DNA from: Opitutales bacterium
Lineage (GTDB): Bacteria > Verrucomicrobiota > Verrucomicrobiia > Opitutales > Seribacteraceae
Length of the DNA: 34,894 nt
Assembly (NCBI GenBank): GCA_029251885.1
Contig: JAQXCL010000028.1
Span: 1-34,894 of the forward strand
Direction of reading: 5' to 3'
The notes beneath the pieces were generated by a model. It saw nothing but the letters and a program-made list of their open reading frames with translations. It was not told where the DNA came from and made no database searches. The translations under genes were made by a program, and so were the position numbers. Each line of letters starts with the position of its first letter. Within the stretch, counting starts at the first letter, position 1. Shown piece after piece: positions 24,917 to 34,893 of this stretch.

Positions 24917-27529
24917 CTAGCGGAATGAGAGGGAAGAAAGGTTCATTATCCCGCTCTGAATACCCGGTTTATCGAAACAAACATACAGGTCATGTCTGCC
25001 TGAGGTTGGACTAATGATGATGGGTTGCTCGACATACTCGGACCAACTACCATTCGGGGTTACCTCGACTTTACCAATCAGTTGGCCATCCCTTGAACCA
25101 AGCCGAAGCTGGATTCCTCCTCCGGTTCCGGCACTGGCGACATAGGCTATTATCTGACGAACACCAGTGAGGTTAATCCCTTGGTAGCAAAGATAGGATC
25201 CATGCCCGATGTGACCGACCATTTTCTCGGAAAGTTTCAGACCCTGATGGGCATCTGCCAAAATACCTGGTATGTCTCTTGTTCTTAGTTGGATGAGTTG
25301 GGACCCCCTGAGTGGAGCAACAGGCAGGGCACCGCCATCCATATAACTTGCTTCAAGAAGCAGAAGGGATTGGTTGGCTTTTTTAGCATCCTTTGGCTTT
25401 TGAACGATGAGAGTTCCAGAATTTCCCCGTTGTACAGTATCCTCTTCCTGACCCAGGGCAAAAATCCAATCAACCATTTCGCGGGCAACTTTGATACTGT
25501 GCTGAGGGTGGGGCATCATCGGGATTTGCCCCCATACACCCGATGAACCGTTGACTATTCTTTTCGCGGCTTCGTTTCTTGCTTTTTTAACGCCTTGGTA
25601 TTTTTGAGAAATTGCGGAAAAAGAGGGCCCAACCAGTTGCTGGTCCACGGAGTGACAATTAAAACAATCACTTGCCTTCATGGAACCAAGCCCCGGATGA
25701 ATTTCCCCTTGCAAGCTCTTCGGTTGTTGCCCAGATGGACCAAACACCATCTTGTGAGCGAGTTTTATACGGTTGGAGTCGATCGATGCATCCTCTTCAT
25801 CGGATACATTCACCTGCCAGTGAATTGGTTGTCCAAATTCGAAAAAGTCCCCGTTTTGTGGAGAGACGATCTTGACAGAAGGCGGGCCATTGCCAACGGA
25901 TACAGGGAGCGTGGCCTCTGCACTTGCTCCTACTGCATCTCTCACGGTGAGGGAGATTTTCAGGTTTCCGAAATCCTTCAGGGTCAGGGTGGGGTTTGGA
26001 GAGGTGGAGAGAATGGAGTCATCGCCCGGTATCTTCCGCCATTCATAGCTCACGGTATCGTCCTTGTCCGGATCTTCGGTTCCCTTGCTCGAGAGACGAA
26101 TCGTCAGTGGGGCTTTTCCCGCTGTTTGGTCGGCGGAGATTTTGGCTACAGGCGGACGGTTTCCTCGAATATAATCAATGCGAACAAGTTTGGCGTTTTC
26201 GTTCTTCCCCCAGGTGGTTCCATACTCAATCAAGTAGAGGGCTCCATCCGGACCCAATGTCATATCGATGGGGCGGATGAATGGATAGTCCGGCATGAAG
26301 GGTTCGAGTTTAACCAGTTTTTCATCCTCATCGAGCCGGGCAGCAAAGACCCAGTTACGTGTCCACTCGTAAATAAAGAGACAATTGTCAAAATGGGAAT
26401 GGAGTTGGTTGGAGCTCTTCAATTCAGGGTCGTAATGGAAGACAGGACCGGCACAGGCGGTTCGTCCTCCACCGCGAAGAATACTGAACTCGGGAGTTCC
26501 CCGAGTCCGGTACCAGATGAAAGCAGGATTTGCAGGTGGTAAAGTTATGGGTTTTTCGACAAAGCTGGATCGGTTGACTGGGGCTTGCGGATTTTGTGGA
26601 GGGTGAAGTTCGGAGGTATTAAAGTCCCGCATAGGATAGGCAAAATTATTGCCCACAAAATAGGGCCAGCCAAAATTGCCAGCCTGTTTTACCTGATTGA
26701 TCTCATCGTGGCCGGCAGGGCCTCGTTCCCCCTCGAGGTAGGCATCGGGTCCGACATCACCAAAATAAAGGGTGCCGGTTTTTTGGTTGAGATTGATTCT
26801 CCAGGGATTCCTGCATCCCATCACATAAACCTCGGGCAATCCTGTGGTGCCATCTTTGGGAAAAAGGTTACCTGCGGGAACTTCGTACCCTCCATCATCC
26901 ATGGGGCGAATGCGCAAAACCTTACCGTTGTAACTAAATGGGTTAGACGAGGATTTTTCAGCACTAAGACGATGCTGCCCAGGCCGATCATCAATGGGAG
27001 CATAGCCTTTTGAGTCCCCGCCAGGGCTGGTGTCATCTCCAGTGGAAATGTATAGGCATCCGTCGGGGCCAAATTCAAGAGAGCCAGCATGATGGGAACC
27101 TTTTCCAAAAGGTTCATGGAACTCGATCAATCTTTTCTCGCTTCCCTCAATGATCTTGTTTTTTTGAAGAGTGAAGCGTGATGTTCTTTGAGAGGTTAGG
27201 CCGATTGGAGAATATTGTAAATACACCCAATTATTTTTTAAAAAGTTGGGATCAAGAGCTAGTCCGATCAACCCAACTTCACCCCTGCGCGCAACCTCAA
27301 ATTTATGAATGAGGGAAACGGATTCATCCTTGGGGTTAAGAACGCGAAACTGACCGTTGAGTTCGATAAAGAAAATTCGCCCATCGGCAGCAACTGCCAA
27401 TTCCATTGGTTGATCGAGCTTATCAAGCAACGTAACTGGTGTTAGACGGCCCGAATCATATGTCTCAGCATAGACTGTGGACAGGTGAACCATAGCGAGA
27501 ATGTAAAAGAACATGCGTTGTAACATCAT
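24917..27529 (-). CDS. Exported sugar-dehydrogenase-like propeller protein with PKD, cytochrome c and lectin-like domains
   Basis: The 870-residue protein has a signal peptide ending near TVYA (residue 21). Residues about 30-450 form a PQQ-type glucose/sorbosone dehydrogenase beta-propeller: MELAVAADGRIFFIELNG, LEFGPDGCLYISTGDDTSPGG, VYVMGCRNPWRI, GPDALYLIEYG-like blocks. A PKD domain follows (about 452-545; APLTIRLSSKGTEDPDKDD). A class I cytochrome c covers about 610-705 with C-F-N-C-H near residue 622 and a likely Met ligand in QIPMMPHPQHS. A CBM6-like beta-sandwich ends the protein (about 725-870; GIQLRLGSRDGQLIG, GRHDLYVCFDKPG). The design suggests a periplasmic sugar oxidase passing electrons to its own heme. 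It precedes the DUF1553 gene by 99 bases. Confidence 0.9.
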   Translation of the reverse strand: MMLQRMFFYILAMVHLSTVYAETYDSGRLTPVTLLDKLDQPMELAVAADGRIFFIELNGQFRVLNPKDESVSLIHKFEVARRGEVGLIGLALDPNFLKNNWVYLQYSPIGLTSQRTSRFTLQKNKIIEGSEKRLIEFHEPFGKGSHHAGSLEFGPDGCLYISTGDDTSPGGDSKGYAPIDDRPGQHRLSAEKSSSNPFSYNGKVLRIRPMDDGGYEVPAGNLFPKDGTTGLPEVYVMGCRNPWRINLNQKTGTLYFGDVGPDAYLEGERGPAGHDEINQVKQAGNFGWPYFVGNNFAYPMRDFNTSELHPPQNPQAPVNRSSFVEKPITLPPANPAFIWYRTRGTPEFSILRGGGRTACAGPVFHYDPELKSSNQLHSHFDNCLFIYEWTRNWVFAARLDEDEKLVKLEPFMPDYPFIRPIDMTLGPDGALYLIEYGTTWGKNENAKLVRIDYIRGNRPPVAKISADQTAGKAPLTIRLSSKGTEDPDKDDTVSYEWRKIPGDDSILSTSPNPTLTLKDFGNLKISLTVRDAVGASAEATLPVSVGNGPPSVKIVSPQNGDFFEFGQPIHWQVNVSDEEDASIDSNRIKLAHKMVFGPSGQQPKSLQGEIHPGLGSMKASDCFNCHSVDQQLVGPSFSAISQKYQGVKKARNEAAKRIVNGSSGVWGQIPMMPHPQHSIKVAREMVDWIFALGQEEDTVQRGNSGTLIVQKPKDAKKANQSLLLLEASYMDGGALPVAPLRGSQLIQLRTRDIPGILADAHQGLKLSEKMVGHIGHGSYLCYQGINLTGVRQIIAYVASAGTGGGIQLRLGSRDGQLIGKVEVTPNGSWSEYVEQPIIISPTSGRHDLYVCFDKPGIQSGIMNLSSLSFR

Positions 27530-27570
27530 TATATTAAACCCGACGCTCTATTCATTCACAATTATTTAAG

Positions 27571-27610
27571 AACAAAAATTGCGTAAATAATCTTTTGATT
27601 TGCGACACTT
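27571..27610. promoter_or_regulatory. Copy 2 of the 40-base intergenic element
   Basis: This copy lies between the divergent propeller gene (start 27529, minus) and fructose-bisphosphatase gene (start 27741, plus). It has ATTGCGTAAAT at 27578-27588 and TTTGCGACACT at 27599-27609, again 21 bases apart. It aligns ungapped with 381-420. The distance to the plus-strand start is about 130 bases here and about 118 in copy 1, so either direction could be controlled. The rest of 27530-27740 is AT-rich with no gene. Confidence 0.45.
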
Positions 27611-27740
27611 TATTAGCGGGTAATCAATTTAAAAATCATTTAATCAAATAATATTTACAAATTTGTTTGCATATGTGTGGAACGGTTTTTGAAGGTATTA
27701 ATCACAACCATAGTATCCAATAATTCAGACCAAAAATTAA

Positions 27741-28736
27741 ATGCCACATTCCAACCTCCTTACCGTACAGCAACATATTTTACGCGAACAGCTTCGTTTT
27801 TCAGGAGCCTCGGGGGAATTTTCCTTTTTGCTTTCCGGTATTACCTTAGCAACTAAAATTATCCAAGCTAAAGTAAGGAGTGCCGGTCTTGTTGATGTTC
27901 TGGGTGAACATGGCGAGGTGAATGTACAGGGAGAAATTCAACAAAAGTTGGATGTGATTGCCAATGAAGCCATTGTTCAAGCTCTGACGAGTCGTGCGAG
28001 TGTCGGGGTTTTGGCCTCGGAGGAAAATGAAGAGCCAATGATTGTTCACAAGGGGAATAAAGAGGCAAAGTATGCGGTTGTTTTCGACCCATTGGATGGT
28101 TCTTCCAATATTGATGTTAATGTAAGCGTGGGCACTACCTTCTCGATTCTTCGTAGGCCAGATGATGCCGCTGCTGATAATCCTGAAGCGTGGGTACTAC
28201 AACCCGGTACTGAGCAGGTTGCTGCAGGATATGTGGTTTATGGGTCTTCGACTATTTTGGTTTACAGTGTCGGTCATGGGGTGCACGGATTTACCTTAGA
28301 TCCTGCAATTGGTGCTTATGTTTTGAGCCATCCAAACATGACAATGCCTGAGCGGGGAAAATACTATTCGGTAAACGAGGCCAATGCGGATAGTTTTCCT
28401 GATAAATACAAAAAATACCTTTCGGGGCTTAGGAATGGAGAGTACGGTTTAAATTATTCCTCCCGTTATATCGGTTCGATGGTGGCCGATTTTCACCGGA
28501 CTTTGCTTAAAGGTGGAGTGTTTTTATATCCTCCCACCAAGGACAATGCCGAGGGTAAATTACGACTTCTTTACGAAGCCAACCCGGTGGCCTTTCTTGC
28601 GGAACAGGCAGGTGGAGTGGCTACTGATGGCAAAACCCGCATGCTTGAGGTCAACCCGACGAGCATACATCAGCGGGTGCCATTAGTTGTTGGCAGTAAG
28701 GCGGAGATGGAAGATTTTGCCGCTTTGGAAGAATAA
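27741..28736 (+). CDS. fbp: Fructose-1,6-bisphosphatase, class I
   Basis: The 331-residue cytosolic enzyme hydrolyses fructose 1,6-bisphosphate to fructose 6-phosphate in gluconeogenesis. Class I hallmarks are complete: GEIQQKLDVIANE and ASEENEEP for metal binding, FDPLDGSSNIDVNVSVGT at about 115-132 with the metal-binding Asp-Pro-Leu-Asp, YSSRYIGSMVADFHRTLLKGG, and KLRLLYEANPVAFLAEQAGG near the C-terminus. The length is normal. It is the one clear central-metabolism gene of the window and is transcribed opposite to the sulfatase region. Only 11 bases separate its stop from the stop of the convergent FKBP gene. Growth on sugar-acid or C3 products would require it, but its placement may be coincidental. 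Confidence 0.96.
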   Translation: MPHSNLLTVQQHILREQLRFSGASGEFSFLLSGITLATKIIQAKVRSAGLVDVLGEHGEVNVQGEIQQKLDVIANEAIVQALTSRASVGVLASEENEEPMIVHKGNKEAKYAVVFDPLDGSSNIDVNVSVGTTFSILRRPDDAAADNPEAWVLQPGTEQVAAGYVVYGSSTILVYSVGHGVHGFTLDPAIGAYVLSHPNMTMPERGKYYSVNEANADSFPDKYKKYLSGLRNGEYGLNYSSRYIGSMVADFHRTLLKGGVFLYPPTKDNAEGKLRLLYEANPVAFLAEQAGGVATDGKTRMLEVNPTSIHQRVPLVVGSKAEMEDFAALEE

Positions 28737-28747
28737 GTGCTAAGTTT

Positions 28748-28762
28748 TTAGAGAATCTCTAA
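28748..28762. terminator. Small palindrome at the convergent fbp / FKBP ends
   Basis: TTAGAGA and TCTCTAA flank a single A at 28755, preceded by a T run on the plus strand. In RNA only about 5 pairs with a 5-base loop could form. It overlaps the FKBP stop codon. It could be a weak shared terminator; no other candidate lies in the 11-base gap. Confidence 0.25.
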
Positions 28763-29485
28763 GAGTTCACACTCAAAAATTAGTGTATCCCCGGGTTTGA
28801 TTTTACCGCCGGGTCGAGGGTTGTCTCCATAGCCAAGCTCACTTGGTATGTAGATTCTAATTTTACCACCTACTTGGGTTTTGGTGAGACCACCAGAAAA
28901 GCCTTTAATCACTCCATTCATGGGAAAGCTAGCAGGTTCTCCCCGATCAACCGAACTGTCGAATACAGTACCGTCCGTCAGAGTGCCGTGGTAATGCAGA
29001 CGCACGGTATCCTCCATTGTGGGTGTGGCACCTTTACCTGGTTTGAGGATTTCATAGTAAAAGCCGGTAGGATCTTTCTTAACTCCTTCTTGAGAGGCAA
29101 GCAGAGCAAAGAATTCTTTAGCTTTTTCTTTGTTAATGAGAGCATCTTTGGCCTGTTCTGCTTGAGCGGCTTGTCGAACGGTCTGCATCTTTTCCATCAT
29201 GATTGCTTGAACCTTGGGCTGAAGGGCTTGTACCTCGGCAGGAATTTTTTCAGTCGAAAATCCTTTTTTCAACCCAATGAGAATCGCTTCGATCTGAAGA
29301 TTTTCAAAGCCCATTTTATGGAGGCCAGATCCATGGGCAATCATCATACCAATGGCTTCGTAGGTTGCCTGGTCAGGCAGCCCTTTAGCTTTTTCCTCGG
29401 CACTAAGGCAAAAGCATGAGTACCCCGAGAGCAAAATAACGGCAAGCAGACGAGCGGCCGATCGAGTGATTAAGATATTGGTCAT
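28748..29485 (-). CDS. Exported FKBP-type peptidyl-prolyl cis-trans isomerase
   Basis: The 245-residue protein has a signal peptide ending about residue 29 (LSGYSCFCLSAEE; the two Cys make a lipoprotein possible but no strict lipobox is seen). Residues about 35-125 form the helical FKBP N-terminal dimerisation domain (IGMMIAHGSGL, ILIGLKKGFS). The catalytic FKBP domain covers about 145-245 (VRLHYHGTLTDGTVFDSSVDRGEPASFPM, VIKGFSGGLTKTQVGGKIRIYIPSELGYGD, LIFECELLEIL). The layout is that of FkpA/Mip. It catalyses proline isomerisation during folding of periplasmic proteins and fits a locus rich in exported enzymes, though a general role is equally likely. It is transcribed divergently from the giant gene at 29620. 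Confidence 0.93.
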   Translation of the reverse strand: MTNILITRSAARLLAVILLSGYSCFCLSAEEKAKGLPDQATYEAIGMMIAHGSGLHKMGFENLQIEAILIGLKKGFSTEKIPAEVQALQPKVQAIMMEKMQTVRQAAQAEQAKDALINKEKAKEFFALLASQEGVKKDPTGFYYEILKPGKGATPTMEDTVRLHYHGTLTDGTVFDSSVDRGEPASFPMNGVIKGFSGGLTKTQVGGKIRIYIPSELGYGDNPRPGGKIKPGDTLIFECELLEIL

Positions 29486-29619
29486 CGCCCAACGCTCCCA
29501 TCTTCGTGTTTTTAGTCAACCCAGAACCCCTCCTGTAAAATAAAAAAAGATTCTTTGGGTTTCTTGATTGGACAAATCTCAGCTCATTGTACAAAAGAGA
29601 TTCCTTTAACGAACTGAAT

Positions 29620-32600
29620 ATGCGAATCAATTCCTCCCTCCCGTTGTTTCTTATAACGCTGTGCACAATTTGCACATCTATCTTTGCTCAAAGTCTTGTT
29701 TACAAAGGGGGCAATGGTCCTGGGCAGGGCAAACACTTAGTCTTGGTGGCGAGCGATCACGAGTACCGTGCTGAGGAAACCATACCCGCACTTGCGAGAA
29801 TTCTCTCAGTTCACGGTGGGTTTGATTGTACAGTCTTGTTTGGGGTTACTGATCAGGGAGAAATCCAAGCTGGGATATCGAATATTCCCGGTTTGGAAGT
29901 TTTACAAAAAGCAGACGGGTTGGTCTTCTTTGCACGTTTCCTTGCTTTGCCCCCCGAACAGATGAAGCACCTTGACGAGTATTTTGGCCGGGCTGGACCA
30001 GTGGTTGGTTTACGTACATCCACCCATGCGTTCAAATACGACAAGAACAAGGTGAATGATCCCTATGCCAAATATGATTTTCGTTTTGCAGGCACCGACT
30101 TTAAGGGAGGTTTTGGTGAGCAAATTCTGGGTCAGTCCTGGGTGGGGCATTACGGACAGAATCACCGCCAAAGCACACGCATCGATTTGGTGCCCGAAAA
30201 AAGGAATCATCCAATTTTAAGAGGCGTCAATAAGGTGCATGTCATGGCAGGTGGTTACAACGCAGAAGCCCAACCAGACTGGAATATTCTAACCATGGCC
30301 CAACCTCTGATGTCGATGGAACCGAATGGGGAAAATGATCCACAGAAACCACCTATGGCAAGCGAGTGGACCCGTGCTTACACCGCAAAGAACGGAAAGC
30401 AGGGCAGGGTGTTTACATCTCTGTATGGAGCGTCAATGGATCTAGTAAATCCGGGCTACAGGAGATTGATCTTAAACGGTATCTATTGGACGGTTGGCTT
30501 GGAGGACAAGATAAAGCCTGATTCAAAAATCGAATTTGTCGGGTCATTTAATCCCAGCAAATTTCAGGTTAGGGGAGAAGTAAAGGGGGTAAAGCCTTCG
30601 ATGTATGCTGATTTAACTGGGCCGATTCCGGCCGATCCGAAGGCTGTTGTTCAAAAGGTAGAGTCTGTCACTGCGAAAAACCAGAATGTGCGAAAGGGGG
30701 CACGATTTCTGCGGGTTGAAATACCGAAAGACAATAAAATACTAACCTTAAACGAAGTTGAAATTATAAGTGGAGGTAAAAATGTCGCCCCTAAGGGTAA
30801 GGCCACCCAATCGAGTACGGGTGCAGGTGGCGTCGCATCGCGAGCCATTGATGGTAATAAAGACCCAGATTATAACAAAGGTGGGCAAACCCACACCGAT
30901 GGATTTGGTTCTGTTAATCCTTGGTGGGAAATTGATCTAGGTAAGGAATATAAAGTCGATGAGGTAGAAGTTTGGAACAGGAAGGGCTTTGAATCGAGAT
31001 TGGATGGATTTACCATCCAATTATTGGATGCCAATCGGAAACAAATTTATAAAAGCGGAAAAACCAAGGGTGCCCAGCGAATCAAGTTTACTCTGAGGTT
31101 TAGGACTGTAATCGAATTTTTCCTCTATGACGGAAAACCAGAGCCAGTTGCTTACAAGCCCGTGCCATACCAAGTCAATGTACCTGCTGATTACAAAGAT
31201 ATTCTTCCGTTTGCTTTTAAGAAAGGAGACAAGATTGCCATACTTGGAAATGGGTTAGCTGACAGGATGCAACATGATGGGTGGACTGAGGCACTGCTGC
31301 AAAGCGAGCTTAAAGATAAAGAAGTGAACTTCCGTAATATGAGTCTATCCGGTGACCGACCTAATAGCTATCCCCGTAGTAAGGGGTTCATGGAAATGAA
31401 TGATTACCTTCGCCATGTAAAAGCGGATGCGGTCTTTGCCATGTTTGGTTATAATGAATCTTTTGAGGGCGAAAAAGGTGCGAGCCGATACAAACAGGAA
31501 CTGATTAAATTTGTTAAAAACATTCGTGGTTCAAAAGCAAATGGAGAGAACTTTCCTCGGATCATTTTGTTCAGCCCGATCGCCTTTCAGGATTTAAAGG
31601 ACCGAAACCTTCCTCGTGGAAAACTTCAAAACAGGAATCTCGCACTCTATACAAAAATCACCGAGGACGCCGCCAAAGTTACTGGAGTTGAATTTGTTGA
31701 TCTTTACAATCCAACCCTGTCGCTTTTCCAAAAGACTACTCAACCACTAACGATTAACGGGGCTCACTTGAATGAGGAGGGTAACCGATTGCTTGCAGAG
31801 ATTATCGCTAAGGCACTGCTTAAAAAAGAGGTGAATGCAAAAGCTTCCTTGGAAACTCTTCGCCAAGCTGTGATTGATAAAAACTGGCATTGGTTTAATC
31901 GCTATCGTGCGACTGATGGCAACGACATTTGGGGGGGGCGCTCTAAGTTACGTTTTGTGGATGATCAAGCCAACTCAGTAGTTTTACAGCATGAACTCAA
32001 GATGCTTGATATGATGACTGCCAATCGAGATCAGCACATTTGGAGGATGACAAAAGGTATAACGAGCAAGGTGGATGACTCCAGTGTGCCTGCACCCGTA
32101 AAGGTCATTTCCAATGTGGGTGGTGGAAGTATCAGTTCGAGTGCCATCAAGGAGGGTTCCACCAAATACCTGAGCCCGGCGGAAAGCTTGAAGCGGTTAA
32201 CGGTGAGGGATGATTTTGAAGTTAATCTATTTGCTGATGAACAGCAGTTTCCTGAACTCATCAATCCTGTGCAAATGCAAGTCGACGCCAAGGGGCGGCT
32301 TTGGGCCGCGGTCTGGCCCACTTATCCGATGTGGGAACCCATGAAACCGATGAACGATGCCTTGGTTATTTTGCCTGATGACAACAAGGATGGCAAAGCC
32401 GACCGGGTCATTGAGTTTGCCAAAGTTCACAACCCGGTAGGTTTCGAGTTTTGGAACGGAGGAGTATTGGTTACTTCTGGTCCTGATCTACTTTTCTTAA
32501 AAGACACGGATGGAGATGATAAAGCGGATGTGCGGTATGTTATTTTGCAGGGTCTAGGTACTTCGGATACACATCACGCAGCAAATAACTTAATTTATGG

Positions 32601-34119
32601 CCCTGATGGTGGAATTTATTGGCAAAGCGGTGTCTTTCTTCAGCACAACCATGAACATCCTTGGGGGCCAAGTCTTAAGACTACTGCCTCCGCGATGTAC
32701 CGTTTTGATCCACGCCGGCACACCATTGCCTTTCATGGCAGCAATAGCCCCAACCCCCATGGGATTGCCTTTGACTACTGGGGGTATCATTACGCGACGG
32801 ATGGAACGGGAGGGCGTGCCTTTCAGGTATACCCGGATGGGAATTCCTGGAAAATGCGCCAATTACTTGCCAAGGAAGTGCGCCCAGTACCCGCATGTGA
32901 GGTTGTTTCGAGTGATAATTTTCCTGACTCCATGCAGGGCGATTTCCTCATCTGCAACACCATTGGTTTCCTCGGGGTAAAACAATACAAACTTAACCGG
33001 GATGGTGATTTTACCAAGACGAGCGGGAGCGGAAGGTGGGAGAATGGTGCCAAAGTTTCCAGCCAATCTAAATTTGGCGAGGTCTGGGGAACTCCTAATG
33101 GTCAGAAGCTTTCTGTTATAAAAGATTTATCTGATGGTTCAAAAGTGGAGGAGGAATCCGTTGGCTTTATGCTTAGCGGGGATAAGAACTTCCGCCCGAC
33201 CGATGCGATTTTTGGAGAAGACGGAGCTCTTTATGTATCCGACTGGCAGAACGTCATCATCGGACATATGCAACACAATGTCAGGGATCCAAACCGGGAT
33301 GAAAAGCATGGGCGGATTTACCGTTTTACTAACAAAAAGAAGCCTCTGCAAAAAGCGGTTAAAATCGATGGGGAGTCCATAGAGAAGCTTCTTGCCAATT
33401 TAATGCACCCGGTGGATAGCGTGCGCCATCGCACCCGGGTGGAGTTGAGCGAGCGTGATTCCTCCGAGGTAATCAAAGCGACCCAGGAATGGATGAAGCA
33501 ATTTGACCCGAACAAAAAGGAGGATGCCCACCACTTGCTCGAAGCTCTTTGGTTGCATCAGCAGCACAATTTCCGAAACGGACGCTTGCTCAATCAACTG
33601 CTCAAGTCTCCCCATCCGCATGCCCGGATGGCGGCTCTAACCGTGCAGCACCATTGGTACAATGCCAATCCCACCAAAGGGGTTGAAGAGATTGAGGAAG
33701 AGCATATCGAAGAGATGGCTCAGTCTGGAGTTCTTTCCGATACCCCCGAACTAACCACCGTTCGTATCGGAACCATTCCAGAGAAAATGAAGTACGACCT
33801 CGCCGAATTTACGGTTCAAGCCGGCAAGGCGGTCAAGTTGATCTTCGCCAATCCTGACTTCATGCCCCACAACCTGGTGATGGTCAATCCGGGCAAGGCG
33901 GATGAGGTCGGCAAGGCCGCGATTAATTTGGGAGCCGGTGGGTTCGATGTCGCCTTTGTGCCGCAGAGCAAGGAAATCCTCTGGGCGAGCAAACTCATTG
34001 ACCACAAACAGGAGGAGATTATCGAATTTAAGGCACCAACCCAGCCTGGGGATTACCAATATGTATGCACCTTTCCTGGTCATCACTTTGTGATGCGTGG
34101 TTTGATGAAGGTTCGCTAA
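29620..34119 (+). CDS. Giant exported ThuA / discoidin / SGNH / propeller protein ending in a cupredoxin domain
   Basis: The protein has 1499 residues from the ATG at 29620, chosen over the TTG at 29587 because it gives the signal peptide [21 protein letters not shown] ThuA-like domain covers about 25-300 ([16 protein letters not shown]). A discoidin-type module lies at about 357-497 ([23 protein letters not shown]). An SGNH-like domain covers about 537-740 ([35 protein letters not shown]). A PVC membrane-bound dehydrogenase propeller spans about 855-1240 and a helical HEAT-like stretch about 1250-1350. The end (about 1375-1499) is azurin/plastocyanin-like with ligands [15 protein letters not shown] and the Met of RGLM. 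No CxxCH occurs, so the usual cytochrome c tail is replaced by a blue-copper site. Probably a periplasmic oxidoreductase; substrate unknown. Confidence 0.9.
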   Translation: MRINSSLPLFLITLCTICTSIFAQSLVYKGGNGPGQGKHLVLVASDHEYRAEETIPALARILSVHGGFDCTVLFGVTDQGEIQAGISNIPGLEVLQKADGLVFFARFLALPPEQMKHLDEYFGRAGPVVGLRTSTHAFKYDKNKVNDPYAKYDFRFAGTDFKGGFGEQILGQSWVGHYGQNHRQSTRIDLVPEKRNHPILRGVNKVHVMAGGYNAEAQPDWNILTMAQPLMSMEPNGENDPQKPPMASEWTRAYTAKNGKQGRVFTSLYGASMDLVNPGYRRLILNGIYWTVGLEDKIKPDSKIEFVGSFNPSKFQVRGEVKGVKPSMYADLTGPIPADPKAVVQKVESVTAKNQNVRKGARFLRVEIPKDNKILTLNEVEIISGGKNVAPKGKATQSSTGAGGVASRAIDGNKDPDYNKGGQTHTDGFGSVNPWWEIDLGKEYKVDEVEVWNRKGFESRLDGFTIQLLDANRKQIYKSGKTKGAQRIKFTLRFRTVIEFFLYDGKPEPVAYKPVPYQVNVPADYKDILPFAFKKGDKIAILGNGLADRMQHDGWTEALLQSELKDKEVNFRNMSLSGDRPNSYPRSKGFMEMNDYLRHVKADAVFAMFGYNESFEGEKGASRYKQELIKFVKNIRGSKANGENFPRIILFSPIAFQDLKDRNLPRGKLQNRNLALYTKITEDAAKVTGVEFVDLYNPTLSLFQKTTQPLTINGAHLNEEGNRLLAEIIAKALLKKEVNAKASLETLRQAVIDKNWHWFNRYRATDGNDIWGGRSKLRFVDDQANSVVLQHELKMLDMMTANRDQHIWRMTKGITSKVDDSSVPAPVKVISNVGGGSISSSAIKEGSTKYLSPAESLKRLTVRDDFEVNLFADEQQFPELINPVQMQVDAKGRLWAAVWPTYPMWEPMKPMNDALVILPDDNKDGKADRVIEFAKVHNPVGFEFWNGGVLVTSGPDLLFLKDTDGDDKADVRYVILQGLGTSDTHHAANNLIYGPDGGIYWQSGVFLQHNHEHPWGPSLKTTASAMYRFDPRRHTIAFHGSNSPNPHGIAFDYWGYHYATDGTGGRAFQVYPDGNSWKMRQLLAKEVRPVPACEVVSSDNFPDSMQGDFLICNTIGFLGVKQYKLNRDGDFTKTSGSGRWENGAKVSSQSKFGEVWGTPNGQKLSVIKDLSDGSKVEEESVGFMLSGDKNFRPTDAIFGEDGALYVSDWQNVIIGHMQHNVRDPNRDEKHGRIYRFTNKKKPLQKAVKIDGESIEKLLANLMHPVDSVRHRTRVELSERDSSEVIKATQEWMKQFDPNKKEDAHHLLEALWLHQQHNFRNGRLLNQLLKSPHPHARMAALTVQHHWYNANPTKGVEEIEEEHIEEMAQSGVLSDTPELTTVRIGTIPEKMKYDLAEFTVQAGKAVKLIFANPDFMPHNLVMVNPGKADEVGKAAINLGAGGFDVAFVPQSKEILWASKLIDHKQEEIIEFKAPTQPGDYQYVCTFPGHHFVMRGLMKVR

Positions 34120-34290
34120 TTTTTTATCCAAGTCTCTGGATCCGAAATTTTCATTTAGAAGAGTTCAACTTAGAACATTTGAAATTCCGAAGTTTTTGCT
34201 CCGATTGTTTCCTGTTATCGAGAAAAGGTTGAATAGTTGCTCTGCTCGCTTGAGCTTTTCTTTTATGGGAATTTCTTTAAGTTGTCGGGA

Positions 34291-34893
34291 ATGAGTGAAC
34301 TTGAAGATTTTAAGGCCCGTGTAGCCCAACCGGCTCTGGCAAAAAAATTAAACCTTTGGGCATGGATCATTTCGGCAGCCGTTTTAGGGCTGGTGGTCAT
34401 GATGCAAAGGATAAAAATCCCGCTACCTGGTGGGGTTGATTTATCTTACCTGCCTGGTTTCCATGCTTTGCTCAATGCTTTAGCTGCAGTCTTTCTTGTC
34501 TTAGCGATTCGGGCTATTAAAAATGGAAAAGCGATTCTGCATCGCAAAATGATTTATGCCGCCTTTGTCTGTTCTTTTGTCTTTCTTCTATCTTATGTGG
34601 TTTATCATATAACCACCCCGGCAACTCTGTTTGGTGACGCGAATCAGGATGGATTATTGAGTGATGCCGAGCGTGAGTTAGTTGGTGGGTCTCGATCGGT
34701 CTATTTATTCATTTTGATTTCTCATATCGGATTAGCGGCATTAAGTTTCCCTTTTATATTACTTACTTTTGTCCAAGCTTTTACCAACCAGTTTGATAAG
34801 CATCGAAAATTAGCAAAGCGAGTCTTCCCCGTCTGGCTCTATGTCGCAGTCACCGGTCCGGTCGTCTTCTTGTTCCTACAACCCTATTATTGA
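34291..34893 (+). CDS. DUF420 (CtaM-like) integral membrane protein with EF-hand-like loop
   Basis: The protein has 200 residues from the ATG at 34291 (MSELEDF); a TTG at 34237 would add 18 residues with no family support. Four hydrophobic segments are evident: about 22-40, 55-75, 85-105 and 135-160, with a fifth near 175-195. His-containing segments LPGFHALLN, LHRKMIY, VVYHITT and LISHIGLA are the conserved His positions of DUF420. In Bacillus and Staphylococcus the DUF420 protein CtaM is needed for a functional heme A-containing cytochrome oxidase, so an oxidase-assembly role is likely. Between two segments sits DANQDGLLSDAE, a 12-residue match to a calcium-binding EF-hand loop. The 171 bases upstream hold no other gene. 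The stop TGA is at 34891-34893. Confidence 0.88.
   Translation: MSELEDFKARVAQPALAKKLNLWAWIISAAVLGLVVMMQRIKIPLPGGVDLSYLPGFHALLNALAAVFLVLAIRAIKNGKAILHRKMIYAAFVCSFVFLLSYVVYHITTPATLFGDANQDGLLSDAERELVGGSRSVYLFILISHIGLAALSFPFILLTFVQAFTNQFDKHRKLAKRVFPVWLYVAVTGPVVFLFLQPYY

Noticed and set aside
25595-26542. Long plus-strand open frame (315 codons) opposite the propeller gene
   Set aside because: It lies wholly antisense to a well-supported multi-domain gene, its translation is rich in Arg, Trp and Cys with no recognisable motif, and it has no signal of its own. It is a frame shadow.
34145-34200. Imperfect inverted repeat after the giant gene (GAAATTT ... GAAATTC)
   Set aside because: Pairing is broken and AT-rich with no T tract at a suitable distance; chance is as good an explanation.
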